A stretch of 64,000 nt of DNA, from NCBI RefSeq assembly GCF_030068455.1, contig NZ_JAQOSQ010000003.1:124001-188000 (forward strand), read 5' to 3'. A program made the translations under genes and the position numbers. Below the pieces are notes generated by a model. The model searched no databases, was not told the origin of the DNA, and saw only the letters and a program-made list of their open reading frames with translations. Origin of the DNA: Roseofilum casamattae BLCC-M143. GTDB lineage: Bacteria; Cyanobacteriota; Cyanobacteriia; Cyanobacteriales; Desertifilaceae. Positions 1 to 9,269 of the stretch are shown piece by piece (positions within the stretch are counted from its first letter, which is position 1; each line of letters starts with the position of its first letter).

Positions 1-2
1 GA

Positions 3-986
3 GCGAGTATTGGAGTCACTGGCGCAACGGCTGACTATCAGCTACCCGATGAACTCTTGCGCGATGCCGACTTGGCAATGTACCAGGCAAAAGCGAAAGG
101 AGGCGGGCAATTTGTCTGTTTTGAGAAAATTATGCATCCTCGGGCTGTTGCCCGCTTGCAACTCGAACACGATCTCACTCGTGCCCTCGAGTTAGAGGAA
201 CTTTCCCTGTGCTATCAACCTGTCATTTGCTTAAGAACTGGAGATCTAAAAGGATTTGAGGCTCTGCTACGCTGGAATCATACTCAAAAAGGATGGATTT
301 CACCGGCTGAGTTTATTCCAGTTGCCGAAGAAGTTGGATTTATTGGGAAATTAGGTTGGTGGGTTTTGCAACAGAGTTGCGCCCAGTTGCAACATTGGCG
401 AGAGCACTTATCTCGGACTCGAACTCTGGCAATCAATGTGAATTTATCACTGGTGCAACTGAAACAAACCAATTTAGTCGGACGGATTGAGAATTTATTG
501 CGATCGCACCATCTTCCCGGCAGTTGCCTCAACCTCGAAATTACCGAAACCAGCTTTATGGAAACCTCCCAGCTCGATGCCTCCATTTTACAGCAGCTCA
601 AGGGCTTGGGCTTGGGATTATCTATCGACGATTTTGGTACTGGGTACTCGTCTCTGAGTCGCTTGCACCAATTACCTCTGGATATTATCAAGATCGACCG
701 CGCCTTCGTTGATGGTATCGAAACCGACAGTAGCAAAGAGGCGATCGCGCAAACCATTATCTCTCTCGCCCACCATCTGGGGGCCCAACTCGTCTGTGAA
801 GGGATTGAAACTACTGCCCAATGCTTAAAACTACAAGAACTCGGTTGTGAATACGGACAAGGCTACCTCTTTTCCCGCCCTCTCACCACTGATGCAACAA
901 CGAAACTCTTGCAGCAGTCTGATTTCCAGCAGGCCATCAATTGGTCGGCTTGCAATAACTCGCAACAAACCTCTTCTGACACCTAA
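3..986 (+). CDS. GGDEF-EAL cyclic-di-GMP signalling protein (5' truncated)
   Basis: The reading frame is open from the window edge, so the protein starts upstream. The first residues (SIGVT ... LLRDADLAMYQAK) are the typical end of a GGDEF domain. A full EAL domain follows. Seen: the EALLRW signature, NVNLS, EITET, DDFGTGYSSL, KIDRAFV, EGIET and QGYLFSRPL, so the metal-binding and catalytic residues of an active cyclic-di-GMP phosphodiesterase are retained. The GGDEF active-site loop lies outside the window, so I cannot say whether the cyclase half is active. Sensory domains are probably further upstream. The inferred role is turnover of cyclic-di-GMP, which in cyanobacteria affects motility and aggregation. 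The end is the TAA after SSDT. No partner gene is visible. Confidence 0.93.
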   Translation, partial: ASIGVTGATADYQLPDELLRDADLAMYQAKAKGGGQFVCFEKIMHPRAVARLQLEHDLTRALELEELSLCYQPVICLRTGDLKGFEALLRWNHTQKGWISPAEFIPVAEEVGFIGKLGWWVLQQSCAQLQHWREHLSRTRTLAINVNLSLVQLKQTNLVGRIENLLRSHHLPGSCLNLEITETSFMETSQLDASILQQLKGLGLGLSIDDFGTGYSSLSRLHQLPLDIIKIDRAFVDGIETDSSKEAIAQTIISLAHHLGAQLVCEGIETTAQCLKLQELGCEYGQGYLFSRPLTTDATTKLLQQSDFQQAINWSACNNSQQTSSDT

Positions 987-1121
987 GTCCAAACATTCTG
1001 CCAAGCATTGGCTGACAGAGTAGAGTAAATTAGATACAATTCGCTTAGGAGTAAAAATTGCATCTCCCTTGTTCTCTCTGCTGAGTTAGCTAAACCCAAT
1101 CTCAATCATCCCCATTTACTC

Positions 1122-2405
1122 ATGAGCCGTTCTGCTCAACTTAATGTCGAGTCTTGTTTGCTCGACCTGAACCTGCAAGATTTTCAAGTCAGTCCAACCA
1201 CATTAACTCAAGTGGTTTTAAATCAATTCGATCAGCGCCCCGACTTAGCTGGAGTTATTATTGCCAATCCTCAAAGATTTGTGGGCACGATCTCTCGCCG
1301 CTTATTTTACGAACATTTAAGCGAAAGTTTGAGCCTAGAGAAATTATTAAAAAATCCCATTCAATACTTTTTTAACGAAATGAGAATTAAGGGAAAACCT
1401 TTACAACTTTCCTATCTTGAAAAAATTGGAACGGCAGTGAGCCTAGCTCTCGCTCGCGATCGGCAAATGGTCTACGAACCGATTGTCGTTACCTTTGCAG
1501 AAGCAGCAGTTCCGGGAATTTGTGCTTACTTTTTATTGGATTTTCAAACCTTGATTTTGGCCCAGTCAAAAATTTTGTCCGATCTCAATCTTGATATCGA
1601 ACAAAAGCAAATGGAATCTCAACAAAACACTCTAAAATTAGAACGGCAAAATCAAAAAGTCGAGGCCTATGCTAGATTGCTTGAAGACCAATTAGCAACC
1701 ATTCACGAACGCAACCAACTCTTGGAATTTCAACAAAAAGAGTTAGTCCGCAAAAATGAAGAAGTTGCAGAATTTAATCATCGTTTCATTGAAATCGGTC
1801 GAATTTTATCTCAATCTGGAAAACGTGCTTTTCGCGCAACGTTTTCTGGAGTCAATGTAATTTGCAGTCAAACGGATAAAATTGTCGAAACTGGCGATTT
1901 ACTTGAAGAAGAATTAAAAACAATTGACGATACCTCGAAGTTGATCGAACGAGTAAGCCAACAAGTCCGCCACCTTGCCGTACAGCTAGCAATTATTGCG
2001 AACCAAATGAGTTCGGAAATGCGAGGATTTAGCAGTATTAGCTCCGAAATTAGCCAACTGGTGACGCAAACCTTTGAAGCCGGACAACAAATGAAACGAG
2101 TGTCCAATCGCTTTCGCCAAAGAATTCAAGATTTTACTGAATATGCCCAAACCGGAAATCAAGTGGCAACCTCTCTGGTGGATAAAATCGAACGAGCGCA
2201 AACGGCTCTTGGGGATCTCGAGGTATTAGTGAAGTTTCAGGCGAATAAATCAACTCCTCAACTGCCTCCCTCTCTTGCACAAAAGAAAGCAAAACGGATG
2301 AAAGAAGAGAGCACTGAGGCTGAGGTAAAGGAATCTACCAATGGAGATATCCCTACCCTGGAAGCTATCAATCATGCACCCAAGTCTCAATCTGCTGAGG
2401 GATAG
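1122..2405 (+). CDS. Sensor-module protein with long coiled coil, no output domain
   Basis: 427 aa. Residues about 30-150 resemble the module found at the N-terminus of many cyanobacterial diguanylate cyclases and phosphatases: LAGVIIANPQRFVG-TISRRLFYEHLS, then VYEPIVV and LLDFQTLILAQSKIL (family likeness from memory). Usually a GGDEF, PP2C or kinase domain follows. Here residues about 155-225 form a Gln/Glu-rich coiled coil, then a second helical stretch (about 230-370) spaced like the cytoplasmic rod of chemoreceptors, with no catalytic motif and no transmembrane segment. The tail (375-427) is charged and low-complexity. It lies 135 bp after the GGDEF-EAL gene on the same strand. Function unknown; a scaffold or signalling adaptor is an inference. 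Confidence 0.8.
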   Translation: MSRSAQLNVESCLLDLNLQDFQVSPTTLTQVVLNQFDQRPDLAGVIIANPQRFVGTISRRLFYEHLSESLSLEKLLKNPIQYFFNEMRIKGKPLQLSYLEKIGTAVSLALARDRQMVYEPIVVTFAEAAVPGICAYFLLDFQTLILAQSKILSDLNLDIEQKQMESQQNTLKLERQNQKVEAYARLLEDQLATIHERNQLLEFQQKELVRKNEEVAEFNHRFIEIGRILSQSGKRAFRATFSGVNVICSQTDKIVETGDLLEEELKTIDDTSKLIERVSQQVRHLAVQLAIIANQMSSEMRGFSSISSEISQLVTQTFEAGQQMKRVSNRFRQRIQDFTEYAQTGNQVATSLVDKIERAQTALGDLEVLVKFQANKSTPQLPPSLAQKKAKRMKEESTEAEVKESTNGDIPTLEAINHAPKSQSAEG

Positions 2406-2541
2406 TAAAAGGAAAGTTAGAGGCATTCAATCCTCGCATCTAATCCCTTGTCTTGTCTCGCTAAATTACCTAGCTGAATCATAGTATTTGCGTTACCCTA
2501 GATGCCAGGAAATAGAGGACGTACAACACTAGACAGGTATT

Positions 2542-4764
2542 ATGGCAGCAGATCATAACTTTATTTTAGATTTAACGGTGGTGTTGGGTGCTTCTGCTCT
2601 GGGAGGGTATGTGGCTAGTCGCCTGCGACAACCGGTGCTGCTGGGATATCTCGCTAGTGGGTTTATTGTGGGTCCATTTGGATTCCAGTTATTAACAGAA
2701 GTCGAACAAATTAAACCCTTAGCTGAGATTGGTGTGGCTTTTTTACTCTTTGCTTTGGGAGTTGAGTTTTCCTTAGCCGAGCTAAAACGAGTGAAGGAAA
2801 TTGCAATTCAGGGAAGTTTATTACAAATTGGTTTAACGTTAAGCTTAGTTGCCATTGCCACGAGTCTTTTGGGTTGGGCAGAAGGCTGGAACCAAGCTGT
2901 TTTTCTGGGATCCATTTTATCTCTATCTTCTACAGCAGTGGTGTTGAAAACGTTGACGGAGCGAGGAGAAGTTAATACGCTCCACGGACAGGTGATGTTG
3001 GCGATCCTAATTGCTCAGGATCTGGCTTTGGGATTAATGCTGGCGATTTTACCGGCATTGGATAATCCGGAGAATTTATGGCCGACATTAGGAGGAGCTT
3101 TGTTGAAGGCGCTGATTTTCTTCGGTTTGGCGATCGCCTTTGGGAAATGGGTGGTTCCTCCTGCAATCAAAAGTGTGGCTCGCACGGAAAGTAGCGAGTT
3201 GTTTTTGCTGACCACGATTGCTTTATGTTTGGGGGTGGCCTTAGTCACCGCTGCTCTCGGACTCTCGATTGAAATGGGAGCTTTCGTCGCCGGATTAATG
3301 ATGTCAGAAATTGACTATGCCGATCAAGCACTAGCGAAAATTTTGCCACTTCGCGATACATTTGCCAGTTTGTTTTTCGCCTCAATTGGCATGTTGATCG
3401 ATCCGCGAATATTGCTGGATAATTTTGGCATAATTTTGGCATTAGTGATTCTGGTTATGCTGGGTAAAGCCTTAATTATTTTGCCGACTGTACTCAATTT
3501 TGGCTATTCGTTCAAAACCGCAACGATCGCAGCCTTAGGCTTAAACCAAATTGGAGAATTTTCGTTTGTTCTTGCCTTGAAAGGTTTTGACTTAGGACTG
3601 TTGAGTGAAGAAAAATATTTCTTAATTTTAGGCACGACTGCCATTACCCTCGTGCTCACTCCTTTGGGGATTCGCAGCGCTCCTCGATTAGTCGATTGGT
3701 TCGGAAGTATACCTGCTTTAGCTAATATTCTGCGCCGCTTTCAACAGGTGAAAGAATTATCTCTGCCGGAAACTATGGATAACCATGTGGTTCTGGCTGG
3801 ATACGGGCGAGTGGGGGAAGCGATCGCGAGAATTATGCACAATCGCGGTTATCCTCTATTAGTCGTGGAAAATAGTGAAGCAGCGATTCAACGATTGCGG
3901 CAGAAAAATATTCCATATATCTTCGGCGATGCAGACTCGGAATTAGTTTTGGAAAAAACTCATTTAGAAAAAGCCAAAGCTCTAGCGATCGCTCTTCCCG
4001 ATCCGGCGAGCACTCGCTTGCTCTTAAAACGCGCCCTGGAGTTCGCGCCGAATTTAGATGTAGTCGCTCGCTCCCATAACAATAGTGAAATTGACGTGCT
4101 GACACAATTAGGCGCTCAAGAAGTCGTCCAACCCGAATTTGAAGCCGCCTTAGAAATGGGGGCCCACTTGTTATCCACTTTGGGAGAATCTCAATGGGCC
4201 ATTCAGTCAGCAATTCAAACCATTCACCAAGAGCGCTATCAAAGCGTTCGTCCGGACAGTATGGTGAGTATTCAACAGAAGTGGATTGCCGATGCCACTG
4301 AATCGTTGCATCATGAGTGGGTAGTCGTTGACCAAACTTCTTCTCTCGATTGGATGACCTTAACGGCTACAGATATTCGCCATTTAACTGGAGTAACCGT
4401 GATGGCAATTCAGCAAGGGGACGATCTGCTCTATTATCCGAAAAAACAAATTACGTTGCGATCGGGCGACCAACTGTTAGTGGTGGGCGAACCGGATGAA
4501 ATTAATGCCTTCCGCGATTTAGTCGAAGGACGTTGTTTGTTAGCTGAAGGAGTGAGTCACTGGTTAATTTTGAGCGATCGCTCTGCCCTCGTTAATCTTA
4601 CCCCAAACCAAATTTGGTACCAATATCAGGTGGCCATTCAAGCCATTCGTCGCCATGGAAAACTTTATCATCCTGTAGATGGCGCAATGCATTTAGAAAT
4701 TGAAGATTGCTTGCTCCTGCGGGCTGATGGCGATCGCTTGCAACAGGTCATTGGCTTGCTCTAA
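2542..4764 (+). CDS. CPA2-type cation:proton antiporter with TrkA-N and TrkA-C domains
   Basis: 740 aa, the length expected for KefB/Na+/H+ exchanger fusions. Residues about 5-385 are a polytopic membrane domain with the family-typical stretches ASALGGYVASRLRQP, GVAFLLFALGVEFSL and LSSTAVVLKTL. Residues about 410-530 are a RCK/TrkA-N Rossmann domain (VVLAGYGRVGEAIARIM; a GxGxxG-like nucleotide loop and GDADSELVLE). Residues about 560-650 are a TrkA-C ligand-binding domain. A further C-terminal segment (about 660-740) resembles a second, degenerate TrkA-C. It exports K+ or Na+ in exchange for protons across the plasma or thylakoid membrane; nucleotide gating is inferred from the RCK domain. 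It could be a K+ efflux or a Na+/H+ type. Monocistronic by spacing. Confidence 0.93.
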   Translation: MAADHNFILDLTVVLGASALGGYVASRLRQPVLLGYLASGFIVGPFGFQLLTEVEQIKPLAEIGVAFLLFALGVEFSLAELKRVKEIAIQGSLLQIGLTLSLVAIATSLLGWAEGWNQAVFLGSILSLSSTAVVLKTLTERGEVNTLHGQVMLAILIAQDLALGLMLAILPALDNPENLWPTLGGALLKALIFFGLAIAFGKWVVPPAIKSVARTESSELFLLTTIALCLGVALVTAALGLSIEMGAFVAGLMMSEIDYADQALAKILPLRDTFASLFFASIGMLIDPRILLDNFGIILALVILVMLGKALIILPTVLNFGYSFKTATIAALGLNQIGEFSFVLALKGFDLGLLSEEKYFLILGTTAITLVLTPLGIRSAPRLVDWFGSIPALANILRRFQQVKELSLPETMDNHVVLAGYGRVGEAIARIMHNRGYPLLVVENSEAAIQRLRQKNIPYIFGDADSELVLEKTHLEKAKALAIALPDPASTRLLLKRALEFAPNLDVVARSHNNSEIDVLTQLGAQEVVQPEFEAALEMGAHLLSTLGESQWAIQSAIQTIHQERYQSVRPDSMVSIQQKWIADATESLHHEWVVVDQTSSLDWMTLTATDIRHLTGVTVMAIQQGDDLLYYPKKQITLRSGDQLLVVGEPDEINAFRDLVEGRCLLAEGVSHWLILSDRSALVNLTPNQIWYQYQVAIQAIRRHGKLYHPVDGAMHLEIEDCLLLRADGDRLQQVIGLL

Positions 4765-4896
4765 CTTGCCTTTTGAGTATGGGTTTGCCCTGGAACTCCC
4801 GGTGCGATCGCATGTCGAACCCGAAACCCTCCGAACTGAGTAGCGATCGCTTTGTATCTGGAAAGAAGAAAGATGTTCGATCTCAGGAGAACCAAA

Positions 4897-5574
4897 ATGC
4901 TTAACACTTACCTTAACCGACTGATTCATTTCAGCGCGATCGCCATTAGCGTGAGCGCAACCCTTTCTCCCGCTCAATCTCGCGATCTCCCCGTCGATAC
5001 TCAACCCGCTCCAGCAGAACCAACAGATGGAGTCGTTGTCGAGATTCAACCTCGCTTTACCTGCGAAACCAATGGAGGATATCCCACCGTAATGTATCGT
5101 CCCGTCAGTCAACCCGATCGCGTTTATGCCTGGGCAACTCCCATTGAACTCGGAGGAGGTTGGACTCCGGAACGCCGCTGCATGGAAATTAGCCGCCGCC
5201 TCGAATTTTATCGTCCCGATGGTTTGCTGCAATTGCAGACCGGACGAGAAAATGGCTACAATACCGTCTGTGCTACTACTCAAGCCGACGATCGCTGTCG
5301 CATCGTATTCACCGTTCCCCCTGGAGAAAACCCAGAATTCATTCGCGATCGCGTTTTCGAGAATTTAGCGATCGCCGATCGAGGCGAAACTACGCAACCC
5401 GTCAGCACCTTTGTTGAAGGCAAACCCACCCAAACTTGGCTAGAACTCCTCGGTCAACTCTCCGATCTCGATCGGTCTGAAAACACCCGTACAGGCGATC
5501 TCCACCGCGATCGTATCGAGCTGCGTCCATTTCTCGATCCAGCCGATGGCGGAACCGGTCAATATTTAAAGTAA
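4897..5574 (+). CDS. COP23-domain secreted protein
   Basis: 225 aa from the ATG at 4897, chosen because AGGAGA lies 6 nt upstream and the product then begins with a plausible signal peptide (a hydrophobic run ending near SPAQS). In-frame starts at 4852 (TTG) and 4873 (ATG) are less likely. The mature part matches the cyanobacterial COP23 (circadian oscillating polypeptide) family from memory: RFTCETNGGYPTVMYRP, GGWTPERRCMEISRRLE, NGYNTVCA and CRIVFTVPPGENP, including conserved Cys residues that probably form disulfides. COP23-type proteins were described as membrane-associated and clock-regulated in cyanobacteria; biochemical function is not known. The C-terminal 40 residues are Asp/Arg-rich. 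Seven HIP1-like CGATCG sites fall within the gene. Confidence 0.85.
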   Translation: MLNTYLNRLIHFSAIAISVSATLSPAQSRDLPVDTQPAPAEPTDGVVVEIQPRFTCETNGGYPTVMYRPVSQPDRVYAWATPIELGGGWTPERRCMEISRRLEFYRPDGLLQLQTGRENGYNTVCATTQADDRCRIVFTVPPGENPEFIRDRVFENLAIADRGETTQPVSTFVEGKPTQTWLELLGQLSDLDRSENTRTGDLHRDRIELRPFLDPADGGTGQYLK

Positions 5575-5654
5575 TTTTAGCTTCAGTGAAACCAGGAATG
5601 CCAGAACCGGGAAGTAGTGCTGTCATCGTCAACAGTCAATTATCCACTATCCCC

Positions 5655-5660
5655 TATAAT
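5655..5660 (+). promoter_or_regulatory. Candidate -10 element (TATAAT)
   Basis: A perfect TATAAT lies 40 nt before the ATG of the gene at 5701. No good -35 is visible at 16-18 bp spacing, so this rests on the -10 match only. Confidence 0.35.
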
Positions 5661-5700
5661 ACGATCGGATCGAACTGAACACTGAATAATACCGAAATCT

Positions 5701-6069
5701 ATGACTGTTTCCTGTCACTTCATCGTTGAAGGCAATCCAGTAGTTGTTTACGCCAGCCGGCACGGCACTCCGAAAAAAGTTGTGCCCAAACTTCAACGAT
5801 TCCTCAATACATTTACTCAAGAGCGCCAGACTATGGGAGAAACGGTACATACTCCCGAATGTTTAGTGGCACAAATCATCGTTCGATTTGGTTTTGAGCT
5901 ATGCGAGGATGACTTTTCTAACCTGCGCGTCGGTTTAAGTTACGATCCTAAGATAGACTATCTTTATCAAGTGACCGATACCTTTGATATTAAAGTGCTG
6001 GAACCTTTAGATGCTTACCGAAATAACCCGGATTTAGGTTTAAATGGGTGTAAAGAAGTAAACGTTTAA
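5701..6069 (+). CDS. Conserved-looking hypothetical protein, 122 aa
   Basis: I do not recognise the family. The product is soluble, with no signal peptide or membrane segment. The N-terminal part (VSCHFIVEGNPVVVYASRHG, then KKVVPKLQRFLNTF) reads like a small alpha/beta fold, and the C-terminal part (FELCEDDFSNLRVGLSYDP ... YLYQVTDTFDIKVL) is strand-rich. Cysteines are at about positions 5, 50, 67 and 117 with no metal-binding spacing. It lies 41 nt upstream of the TPR-CHAT gene on the same strand, so co-transcription is likely and a functional link is possible but unproven. A TATAAT lies 40 nt upstream of its start. Confidence 0.7.
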   Translation: MTVSCHFIVEGNPVVVYASRHGTPKKVVPKLQRFLNTFTQERQTMGETVHTPECLVAQIIVRFGFELCEDDFSNLRVGLSYDPKIDYLYQVTDTFDIKVLEPLDAYRNNPDLGLNGCKEVNV

Positions 6070-6110
6070 TATCGCGGGTTCCATCTTTTTCCTTCGCCTT
6101 TTCTCCAACA

Positions 6111-8651
6111 ATGAAACTCCAGCATTTCTTATCTAGCTTGGCAATAACTATTCTCGTTCTCTTCCCTCAAGCAAGTGGGTCTCTGCCAGCAGACGGACAA
6201 CGGGAAGTTTATCAAAACATGTTGGAAACCTATCCCCAGGAGTTAGAGCAAGCGAGAGAGTCAGGCGATCCCCTATTTGAATTAGGAGTATTGAATAAAG
6301 GAGCGTCAGCCCATCAATATTTTGGCCAATTTGAACGAGCGATCGCCCTCTACGAAAAAGCTCTGGCGATCGCCAAACAGGTTGAAGATTCAGAGTTGCA
6401 AGGCAGTATTCTCTGGAGCTTAGCTGTAGCTCACAGCAAGTTAGGCGATGCCTATGGAATTAACTTTCTCGAATCTCAGTTAGCAGAGGAGAAACGGCCG
6501 AAACCCCGTTCGGTTATTCTCAAATATTTGAGTATTGCTTACAGTCAATCACAGGATCTAGAACGATCCTTAGTCCTGCGCGAGGACTATGTACAGCTCG
6601 TACGCCAAATTGGCACGAAGATGGAAGAAGTGAGTGCCCTTAACGATTTAGGCTTAGCTTATTTTGCTCTGCAACAATACGATCGCGCAATTGCCATACA
6701 AGAGGAAGCTTTAGCCTTAGCAAAAGGTGTTGGAAACGCGGTCTTGCATGGCGGTATTTTAGTTCATTTAGGCATTAGTTACAGCTATGCCGATCGCGAA
6801 GATAAAGCGCTCGAACAATTTGAAGCCTTATTAGAATTGGGAAGAGAAGCAGGCAATAGTTATCAACAAGACCAAGCGCTGAACACGATTTCTGAATATT
6901 ACACCATTCGGGAAGATTATCAGCGCGCGATCGCCATTCAGAACGATCGCCTGGAGCTGGCGAGAAAACAGAAACACTTTACCGATGAAGCCTTTGCTCT
7001 ACAAGATTTAAGTCGTATTTATTACTGGTCGGGAGAACTAGAGCGAGCGATCGCCATTCAAGAAGAGTCTCTAGAGCGAATTGACCGAGGATTTAAGCAA
7101 CAGCAAGCTGAGGTTCCCGCAGCAGCAGAAGCTTTAGAATATTCCTCTTCGATCGCTCAAGCCTTAGGGTATGAAAAATTAGGCTTTCTCTGGTTGCAAG
7201 CGAATAATCTACCAAAAGCGCGATCGAGTTTTCGCAATGCTCTGGAAGGATTGGAACAACAGCGACAGCAAACTCTAATTAATCCGAATTTCGTCAATAT
7301 GAGTAAAGACCAACTTTCGGTTTTTGCTTACGACCAATCTACAGATATTTATCGCTTGCTGCAACAAATTGCCGTCAAAGAAAATCAACCTTTGCGAGGA
7401 TTAGAGCTATCAGAAGCCGGACGAGCCAGAGCGCTAGTAGACTTGCTGGTGAGCAAACTTTCAACCAATCCAACGGCGATCGCCAAAACCCCACCCCCGA
7501 CAATCGAACAAATTCGCCAAATTGCCAAAACCGAAAACAGCACTCTAGTTACCTACACCATTCAATACGAATACGGACGCTTTTATCAATACGGTCCCGG
7601 ACAATGGTTAAAAGGAGATCCTCCAGAAAAAATTGCCACAGAACTCTACATTTGGGTCATTCAACCCACTGGCAAGATAACTTTCCGCTCGGTTCCCCTA
7701 AATTTTGTTCTGGACGATTTAGTTAGAAACGCCCGCAATTCAATTATTGTGGAAGGACAAGGACGCTTGCGTCGCCGCCGTTCATCTGGAGAACCCTTAA
7801 AAGAGCTGCACGGTTATCTGATCGAACCCATCGCCGATCTCCTCCCCACCGATCCGCAAGAGCGAGTTACGTTTATTCCTCAAGATAGCCTGCTCTTAGT
7901 TCCCTTTCCTGCTCTGCAAGATACCAATGGAACTTATCTGGTAGAACAGCATACCCTAATGACCTCCCCTTCCATTCAAGTCTTGGATCTGACTCGGAAA
8001 AACCGCTTGCGAAATCAACAACAACGACGAACGGATACTCAACCTCTAGTGGTTGGTAATCCAACAATGCCGGAGATTAAGCTCGAAGGGGGAGAAGTCA
8101 GCGTACAACTCGATCCCTTACCGGGTGCAGAACAAGAAGCACAAACCATTGCTACATTATTGCAAACCGAAGCTTTAATTGGCGATGCGGCCACTAAACC
8201 GGCAACGATCGCCCGAATGCAGTCCGCGCCGATTATTCATTTAGCCACTCACGGCCTGCTCGACGATCGCGGTGGCTTTCTCAGCTCCCTCGCTCTCGCT
8301 CCCACCAGTGACGATGCCGGTTTTCTGACGGCCAAAGAAATTGCCGGACTCTCTTTAGCTACAGAGCTAGCCGTACTCAGTGCCTGCGATACCGGACGAG
8401 GCACTATTAATGGAGATGGAGTGGTGGGGTTGTCCCGTGCTTTTGTTAGTGCGGGAGCCGAAGGTGTTTTAGTTTCTCTCTGGGCAATTCCCGATCGCCC
8501 CACTGTTATTTTGATGGAAGAATTTTATCGACAACTGCAACAAGGAAAGGACAAGGCAAGTGCGTTGCGATCGGCAATGGCCATGGCAAAACAACAATTC
8601 CCAGAACCTCATAATTGGGCGGCATTTACCTTTATTGGCGTCTCGGAATAG
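6111..8651 (+). CDS. TPR-CHAT domain protein (caspase-like protease fold)
   Basis: 846 aa. An N-terminal signal peptide-like run (LAITILVLFPQASGSLPA) suggests export. Residues about 50-350 hold roughly six to seven TPR repeats (for example YDRAIAIQEEALALAKGVGN). Residues about 380-440 contain the linker usual for these proteins (ELSEAGRARALVDLL). Residues about 530-846 are the CHAT peptidase domain with the His in HLATHG and the Cys in LSACDTGRG, followed by GLSRAFVSAGAEGVLVSLW. Both catalytic residues are intact. CHAT proteases relate to separase and caspases, and some act in defence or regulated proteolysis; in cyanobacteria TPR-CHAT proteins are abundant and mostly uncharacterised. The 122-aa gene just upstream is a possible partner. 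The 3' end converges on the aspartic protease-like gene with 30 nt between stops. Confidence 0.92.
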   Translation: MKLQHFLSSLAITILVLFPQASGSLPADGQREVYQNMLETYPQELEQARESGDPLFELGVLNKGASAHQYFGQFERAIALYEKALAIAKQVEDSELQGSILWSLAVAHSKLGDAYGINFLESQLAEEKRPKPRSVILKYLSIAYSQSQDLERSLVLREDYVQLVRQIGTKMEEVSALNDLGLAYFALQQYDRAIAIQEEALALAKGVGNAVLHGGILVHLGISYSYADREDKALEQFEALLELGREAGNSYQQDQALNTISEYYTIREDYQRAIAIQNDRLELARKQKHFTDEAFALQDLSRIYYWSGELERAIAIQEESLERIDRGFKQQQAEVPAAAEALEYSSSIAQALGYEKLGFLWLQANNLPKARSSFRNALEGLEQQRQQTLINPNFVNMSKDQLSVFAYDQSTDIYRLLQQIAVKENQPLRGLELSEAGRARALVDLLVSKLSTNPTAIAKTPPPTIEQIRQIAKTENSTLVTYTIQYEYGRFYQYGPGQWLKGDPPEKIATELYIWVIQPTGKITFRSVPLNFVLDDLVRNARNSIIVEGQGRLRRRRSSGEPLKELHGYLIEPIADLLPTDPQERVTFIPQDSLLLVPFPALQDTNGTYLVEQHTLMTSPSIQVLDLTRKNRLRNQQQRRTDTQPLVVGNPTMPEIKLEGGEVSVQLDPLPGAEQEAQTIATLLQTEALIGDAATKPATIARMQSAPIIHLATHGLLDDRGGFLSSLALAPTSDDAGFLTAKEIAGLSLATELAVLSACDTGRGTINGDGVVGLSRAFVSAGAEGVLVSLWAIPDRPTVILMEEFYRQLQQGKDKASALRSAMAMAKQQFPEPHNWAAFTFIGVSE

Positions 8652-8681
8652 CGATCGCAAATTCTTCTATCAGACCTGCTG

Positions 8682-9125
8682 CTACAAAATCGTGAGATAA
8701 GTTTCAATTGATTCTTCCGGTAAAACTTTTAATTGTTGATTCTTTAAATCTAACTCAATTCCTAGTGCTTCCAGGGGAATCACGCCTAAAAGCGGTTCTC
8801 GTCCTCCCGGTAATTCCAAGCATTCAAAGGTTCCTTCTCGTCCCAATAAAGAAATCCTTGCGTCTTGGAAAATTCTTGCTTTACTGAACCCGCTAGCGGT
8901 GGCCACATCTACTTCTTTCAGTAATTCTAAACCCAGTTGCTCTATTGCATCTGGAGGTAAGCACAAAGTGGTGGCACCGGTATCGACAAGTACGTTATTT
9001 AAAGTGAGTGATCGCACTTCCTCTTCCGGAATATACCCTCGCGTAGCAGCAGATTGGTCGGCACGGTTAAGAATGGTTAGCGTTGCAATAATTTTGCCCA
9101 TGGGTCTTTCGGTTGTATTGGTCAT
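8682..9125 (-). CDS. Clan AA (retropepsin-like) aspartic protease family protein
   Basis: 147 aa, a single-domain protein. The catalytic signature VDTGATTLCLP sits near residue 47, followed by a retropepsin-like pattern (a hydrophobic strand, then LLGVIPLEALGIELDL near the C-terminus, equivalent to the second psi-loop strand). Retropepsins work as homodimers, so one DTG per chain is expected. No signal peptide. Cyanobacteria carry many such small proteins; substrates are unknown. A second, more diverged member is at 21522. The start at 9125 is an ATG; an internal ATG at 9101 would remove eight residues. It appears to be monocistronic, convergent with the CHAT gene. Confidence 0.85.
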   Translation of the reverse strand: MTNTTERPMGKIIATLTILNRADQSAATRGYIPEEEVRSLTLNNVLVDTGATTLCLPPDAIEQLGLELLKEVDVATASGFSKARIFQDARISLLGREGTFECLELPGGREPLLGVIPLEALGIELDLKNQQLKVLPEESIETYLTIL

Positions 9126-9269
9126 ACCCTCTTTTATTCTAGCTCGGTTATGACTAATTTTTGAATAGAAGAGTGATGGGATTATTTGGAGATCGCGTCA
9201 GAGTAAGAGTATCTCGATCGCACGAAAACCATACGCGCGATCGCCAACCTATGTCACAATACTCGGCAA

